Source: Cristatella mucedo (lineage: Eukaryota > Bryozoa > Phylactolaemata > Cristatellidae). Taken from it: DNA of 12,000 nucleotides. Positions 1-12,000 of the stretch are shown in pieces; the first letter of the stretch is position 1, and the number at the start of each line of letters is the position of its first letter. The notes beneath the pieces are model-generated. The model searched no databases. It was not told where the DNA came from and worked only from the letters and a program-made list of their open reading frames with translations. Both the position numbers and the translations under genes were made by a program. The DNA lies in assembly GCA_009760855.2 (NCBI GenBank), contig WPIO01000080.1, positions 1,620,501 through 1,632,500 of the forward strand, read 5' to 3'.

Positions 1-1106
1 CCACTGCCGGTCGCCGCTGCCGACGACAGCAGCTGGCCTGCCTGCTCGGCAAGCGCCCGCAGTCGGGCGGTGACGAGCCAGTGCTGGCCGAGCACGATGA
101 GCGGGTCGTTCGAGGCGAGCAGGCAGCGCACGTAGGCGGCTGCGCGACGCAGCCGGCCGTGCAACTGCTCGGCGGCAGTCGGCAGCAGCAGCGCAGCGGT
201 GGCTGCTGCACGAAGCGCGCTCGTCTCCGACTCGACGTCGCGACGAGCCCGATCGAGCGAGTCCAGCGCCGTCTTTTTGTTGGCTTTCAGCCGCTTCACG
301 TCGCGGCTGCGCGCCGTCATCAGGCTGTAGGGCAGCTCGGAGCAGCGCCGAGCTGCCTCCGCATGGCCGGCAACGAGGCGGACGGCTTCGCGCAACGACG
401 CCAGCAGGCGGCCGACGACGTCGCCCGCACGAGCTCCGCCGGCGTCGCACAGGTCGTGCTTGAGGTCCATGCACGACTTGCTGCAGTCGCTGCACCGGAG
501 CAGCTCACAGCTGACGCAGAGGAACTCGTGCCGACGCCCGTGCTCGGCGCAGAGCGAGGCTGCTGCCGCCGAGATCGAGCCGACCGTCGCCGACCCGGCG
601 GGCACGACTTTGTGGTGAGGGTTGAACTTGCGGTGCCATGGCACGCAGCCGTAGCACATGAGCAGCGAACAGGCAGCGCACCAGAGCTCGGCCGGCGTTG
701 TCGGGCCCTGGTCGCCGCCGCCCTCGGCCGTCGGCAGCTTCGGGCAGGCGCCGCAAACGAGTTGCCGCTGGCTAGCTGGCTCGCTGTCGCGCAGGCGGCG
801 AGCCCACGGCAGGAACGAGTTGCGCTTCACCCGCGATGCGTCGCTCTCGGCGCCGCACAGTCCGCACACCAGCCGGGCGCCGCCGGGACGCTGGCCGCCG
901 CCGGCCGATTGGTTGTCAGCCGGTGCCGCTGCACCACTCTCGCGGCAGCTCTGGCAGCAGCTGTGCAGGCAGCCTCCGAGCAGCTGAGGCGCTCCGCTCA
1001 GCTCGCCTGAGCAGATGGAGCACTTCAGCTGCAGCACGGCTTCCTGCTCCGCGAGGCTGCCGCCGCCACCCTCGCGGCTGCCGAAGCCCACGCTGTCCTC
1101 CGACAT
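1..1106 (-). CDS. TIF1-type TRIM protein (TRIM24/28/33 family), N-terminal part
   Basis: Reading the minus strand from an ATG at 1106-1104, the frame stays open for 368 codons to the window edge, so the gene is cut off at its 3' side. An in-frame TAG at 1133-1131 lies just upstream, with no other ATG between, which supports this start. Visible domains: a RING finger at residues 29-84 (C29-SI-C32, C46-L-H48-SC-C51-QS-C54, C81-GL-C84); B-box 1 at 118-165 (C118, C121, C143, C146, C151, C154, H158, then H164/H165) with the spacing C-x2-C-x4-C-x2-C-x3-H seen in TIF1 proteins; B-box 2 at 186-217 (C186-x2-H189-x7-C197-x2-C200-x4-C205-x2-C208); and a helical BBC region at about 230-352 ending in a Leu-rich stretch like that in TRIM24/33. 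In B-box 2 the usual His after C208 is Cys (C212). TIF1 proteins are nuclear transcriptional co-regulators with RING E3 activity. The PHD and bromodomain expected at the C-terminus would lie outside the window, so TIF1 membership rests on the N-terminal half. Another double-B-box TRIM subfamily is the alternative. Confidence 0.85.
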   Translation of the reverse strand, partial: MSEDSVGFGSREGGGGSLAEQEAVLQLKCSICSGELSGAPQLLGGCLHSCCQSCRESGAAAPADNQSAGGGQRPGGARLVCGLCGAESDASRVKRNSFLPWARRLRDSEPASQRQLVCGACPKLPTAEGGGDQGPTTPAELWCAACSLLMCYGCVPWHRKFNPHHKVVPAGSATVGSISAAAASLCAEHGRRHEFLCVSCELLRCSDCSKSCMDLKHDLCDAGGARAGDVVGRLLASLREAVRLVAGHAEAARRCSELPYSLMTARSRDVKRLKANKKTALDSLDRARRDVESETSALRAAATAALLLPTAAEQLHGRLRRAAAYVRCLLASNDPLIVLGQHWLVTARLRALAEQAGQLLSSAAATGS

Positions 1107-1126
1107 CACGGCGTCCTTCGAAGCGG

Positions 1127-1202
1127 CATCCTAAACGCATTCTATTAAACCAGGCCGGAATCCGGATGGCCTGATGGATTGGAAAATCCATCCTAAACGC
1201 AT
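1127..1202. repeat. 14-nt direct repeat flanking a 48-bp insert
   Basis: The 14-mer catcctaaacgcat occurs at 1127-1140 and again at 1189-1202, separated by 48 bp. Homology stops at both ends of the 14-mer, so this looks like a target-site duplication around a tiny insert or a local slippage product, not a longer tandem repeat. It lies immediately upstream of the TIF1-like start codon, in its likely 5' UTR or promoter. Confidence 0.5.
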
Positions 1203-2662
1203 GCGCGGTGCGATGCACTGCTGGGAGAGGCTCCGCTGCTGCAGCACATACATACGTACATTCACATGCATGCATAGACACGCAGGCTACGATCCGTGCC
1301 AATTGAAACAGCAACGTGCAAACGATACTGTAAACTTCGGATACTGCTTCATTATGGCGACTGACTAGCCAGCATCCTCATCCGGACCGAGTCACTCACA
1401 TCACGTGACCTCGGTGATTTCTCACGAGCTTACTCCTCCGAGTTTCCTGAGTATCTCAAGCATGAATACGTCATAGCGTTAGCGTTTCGTTATTCTTATA
1501 ATTAATAAGTCATGAATAATATATGTCGAAAAGAAGAACGATCATGCATTGGTTACGACCGGTCGCGTTTCAGCGCGTCTAAGGGGTGCCTAACTAGCCC
1601 GAACTGGTCAGTCAAGTAAACCCAAGCCTTTACCCACTAGTCTCGGTTCCTTTCTACATCCGCCCGCTTCGTTTCCCGATCCGGTTCCGCTACGGCGCAT
1701 GCCTCACTGAGAATGGGGCAGTCCAAAAGTTAAGGAATACTTGAAGAAATCTCGGACGCAAATGTGGTTCTACCTTCGATCTACGGCCAAGACTCAGGCG
1801 ACACTGAACGGACGACCAATCGCGGACGACGTCATGGGCATTTCGAAGACTAAGTCATTTTCAAGAATTCTTCATTTCTCTAAAAATCACAGCCGACTAA
1901 AAAGAATATAATTCATTCGTACAGCACCCCAGAGAACTTCTATTTCAGGCGCTTCATATACGCCAAGGGGCTCACGAGCTCGTGGTCGTCATCTCATGGT
2001 CTGAACTTGGTCGGGGCGAGCACCTTAACCGCTGGACTAAACCAGCGCGGCAACTACACCTGCGCCACAGCCGATGCGTTCCGTGAGAGAGTCCCTGCTT
2101 GTGGCAGAGTACGCGAGCTCGTCGTATGAGAATCGGATAATGAGGCGGTGGCGATAACGGGAATCGTAGAAGGTTAAAATTCCCCGCACGTACATCGCGG
2201 AGGGCCATTTCTCACATGGTCGGTCGGACTCTGAGCTAACACTTGGTACAGAATCTCGGGAAGAGATTTACGGTGCCATTTAGGGACCAAGCTGACAACA
2301 CGTTTTTAGTTCGAGAGTGTTTAAATGCGGAGGTACCGAGTGGGATTAGAGAAAGCACTGCGATTCCGCCTCTCGCGATAGCCTAGAGCGAATGATGGCA
2401 AGCAGTTCAGTGGTTCGGTTGTCGCGTGAAAATAAGGAAAAAATTATCGGCCATTATTTCATGCACGGGTGATTGTACGTCGCGCTTCCTTCTATGCCGG
2501 ATGGTCACTCACCGCTAAGCGTAGTCGATTAGGCAAACAGTCGGGATGAGAGCGGGAGAACTCCCGAGTATGACCGTTAATCCTAGTCATACCTGCAAGC
2601 GAAAACACGCTTACCGCTCGCTACCTTTACATTATTCGAATATAAAGGACTCCCAGAAGTAT
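1203..2662. other. Intergenic spacer, no gene recognised
   Basis: No reading frame here resembles a protein I know, and no rRNA or intact tRNA is visible. Composition is mixed and clearly less GC-rich than the TIF1-like coding block. The only structured pieces seen are a SINE-like fragment around 1965-2062 and small palindromes such as cgggag-aa-ctcccg near 2550. The stretch may hold promoter or 5' UTR sequence for either divergent gene, but I see no convincing core promoter. Confidence 0.5.
1965..2062 (-). repeat. Possible tRNA-derived SINE fragment
   Basis: On the minus strand, 2042-2023 reads gtttagtccagcggttaagg, which resembles the pol III A box and D-arm of a tRNA. A B-box-like gttcagacc follows at about 2006-1998. 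The A-to-B distance is shorter than in a true tRNA and no cloverleaf closes, so a decayed tRNA-derived repeat is the best reading. A perfect 12-bp palindrome (cacgagctcgtg, 1973-1984) lies inside it. Chance resemblance is possible. Confidence 0.25.
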
Positions 2663-3295
2663 TTATTGTTGATAAATCTCAACTAAGACGAGCACGTAGG
2701 TCCCATTCTTCTGAAAACAGCGAGTCCTATTTGCTGCCTCATTTTCCGGAAGCTCTCTAGTTCCGCCCTGGAATTCCCCGAAGAAGTTTCCCTGCCTGCT
2801 GACACCACCGTCGCTCGCGATCCCCACGACTCCGATGCTGCAGCCACGAGCTATCTGTCTGTAATCATTTATCAGAACAATTAGGATAGTGTGCGCGCTG
2901 TCAGCCCGAGCAAACTCCGGTGCGCTCTGCGTTTGAAAAGGTGGGCTATCGTCGGCGTTTCGTTTTGCGGCCTTTGACGGACCCTTAGCAGACGGTCGCT
3001 TCGTTGTGACCGTTCTGCTTCCCCCCCCCCTCGCCCCCGGCCGCACGACCTGGTAGTTGCTGTGTATTTTTTGGGTTGTCGGGATTTCGACGTCTTCTAG
3101 TGGAGACCCTTTGCAAGGCAGCCGTCGCCACGCAATCCGCGAGGGCTGCCTGCCGTTGGTGCGCTGAAGTTTTATCGCCAAAGTTCTTTCTTTCTTTTTT
3201 GTGTAATGAGTTCTTTCTTTTTTCGAGCTTTTGTTTCGCTGCGCCGCTTTCGGTGGCCAATGGCGTGCATCACGTGCCTTTGAATCCGTCCAATC
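2663..3295. other. Intergenic spacer with an unassigned open frame
   Basis: A minus-strand frame is open from 3385 to 2663 (240 codons), but its product is Lys/Arg-rich, shows no domain I recognise, runs through low-complexity T-rich (3186-3235) and C-run (3022-3031) sequence, and shows no splice or start context that sets it apart. I treat this as non-coding spacer. Nothing else is seen here. Confidence 0.4.
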
Positions 3296-3407
3296 GATTC
3301 TTCGATCCCGATAGCGCACAACCCCGACACATTCGACCCCGATTAGACCACCGAGCACACGTAGATTCTTCGACCCCAATAGCACACAACCCCGATTAGA
3401 CCACCGA
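3296..3407. repeat. Imperfect tandem duplication
   Basis: Copy one (3296-3354) starts gattcttcgatcccgatagc and ends ttagaccaccga. Copy two (3364-3407) has the same start and end with a few substitutions. Copy two lacks a 15-nt internal stretch, which in copy one is itself a partial repeat of the cccga motif. A short 9-nt spacer separates the copies. It appears to be a local duplication with later indel, in the spacer between the divergent genes. Confidence 0.7.
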
Positions 3408-11704
<8,297 letters not shown>

Positions 11705-11880
11705 GTGAGTCCCGGCAGGCGCTGCCTCGGTGCCGACCACGTGACCGATGATAGAGGTCCACTTGTTGCTCATAGCGGCGTGCGTCGAGTGGAGCGCAGC
11801 CGATGTAGAAATGCAAACAGGATCCAGTGCCACCCGAAGCTGCTGCTGGCCACTCGGCTGCATTACTCTTCAGACCGTAG

Positions 11881-11961
11881 CCCAGTCTGCCTGCCCATAT
11901 AAGGGCAGTCTGCCTGCTCATATAAGGGCCTGCCCGGATAAGGGCCTGCCCATATAAGGGG
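11881..11961 (+). repeat. Minisatellite with catataaggg units in intron 10
   Basis: Four irregular units of the form cctgcccatataagggc occur, with periods of roughly 17-28 bp. Two units contain the exact CC(A/T)6GG pattern (11895-11904 and 11950-11959). The remainder of 11705-11880 shows no recognisable feature. Confidence 0.75.
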
Positions 11962-11987
11962 TGCCAATGTGCTTCCAAGCAGCCAAG

Positions 11988-12000
11988 GCCACACAAGATG
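11988..12000 (+). CDS. MIB2: Possible first bases of MIB2-like exon 11
   Basis: After the acceptor-like gcagccaag at 11987, the phase-2 frame from exon 10 would read E-P-H-K-M up to the window edge, roughly where vertebrate MIB2 continues its fifth ankyrin repeat. Upstream AGs at 11979 and 11982 are alternatives. Thirteen bases are too few to decide. Confidence 0.2.

Noticed and set aside
81-1010. 309-codon plus-strand open frame with Ala/Gln/Arg-rich product
   Set aside because: It is the antisense shadow of the GC-rich TIF1-like coding region. The minus strand carries ordered zinc-finger motifs and this frame carries none.
2663-3385. 240-codon minus-strand open frame
   Set aside because: No recognisable domain, Lys/Arg-rich, and it runs through a T-rich tract, a C run and part of a local tandem duplication. 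Length alone is weak evidence.

Overview
The window looks like nuclear DNA of an animal, most likely an invertebrate. Two intron-era metazoan gene families are recognisable. Coding pieces of one of them are split by canonical GT-AG introns that keep frame. The spaces between hold dinucleotide microsatellites, short minisatellites and SINE-like fragments. Nothing bacterial (operons, Shine-Dalgarno sites, dense ORFs, CRISPR) is present. The phylum cannot be read from the sequence.

Layout. (1) Positions 1-1106, minus strand: the N-terminal 368 codons of a TIF1-type tripartite-motif protein (RING, B-box 1, B-box 2, coiled coil), running off the left edge. It is easy to miss because its frame stays open to the window end. 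(2) About 1107-4405: a gene-poor spacer between two divergently transcribed genes. It holds a 14-nt direct repeat, a weak tRNA-SINE-like fragment, a local tandem duplication and a (CT)n tract of about 110 bp. (3) Positions 4406 to about 11704, plus strand: at least ten exons of a Mind bomb-type E3 ubiquitin ligase, closest in feel to MIB2. The order is MIB/HERC2 domain, ZZ zinc finger, second MIB/HERC2 domain, a very long Gly/Ser linker, Mib repeat, a shortened second Mib repeat with an acidic Ser-rich tail, and ankyrin repeats. The remaining ankyrins and the C-terminal RING fingers must lie to the right of the window.

With the exon boundaries proposed here the frame closes at every junction, giving 679 complete codons plus two bases. 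Eight of the nine junctions rest on homology plus splice consensus. The exon 6/7 junction is ambiguous.

Both genes encode RING-class proteins and are arranged head to head with about 3.3 kb between their start codons. From the known families, the MIB2-like protein would act in Notch-ligand ubiquitination and endocytosis in the cytoplasm, and the TIF1-like protein in nuclear transcriptional co-regulation. No shared pathway is implied by the sequence. I see no undescribed biological system. The most unusual observations are the 109-residue Gly/Ser linker, the broken second Mib repeat, a His-to-Cys change in B-box 2, and perfect 14-17 bp hairpins in three introns of the MIB2-like gene.
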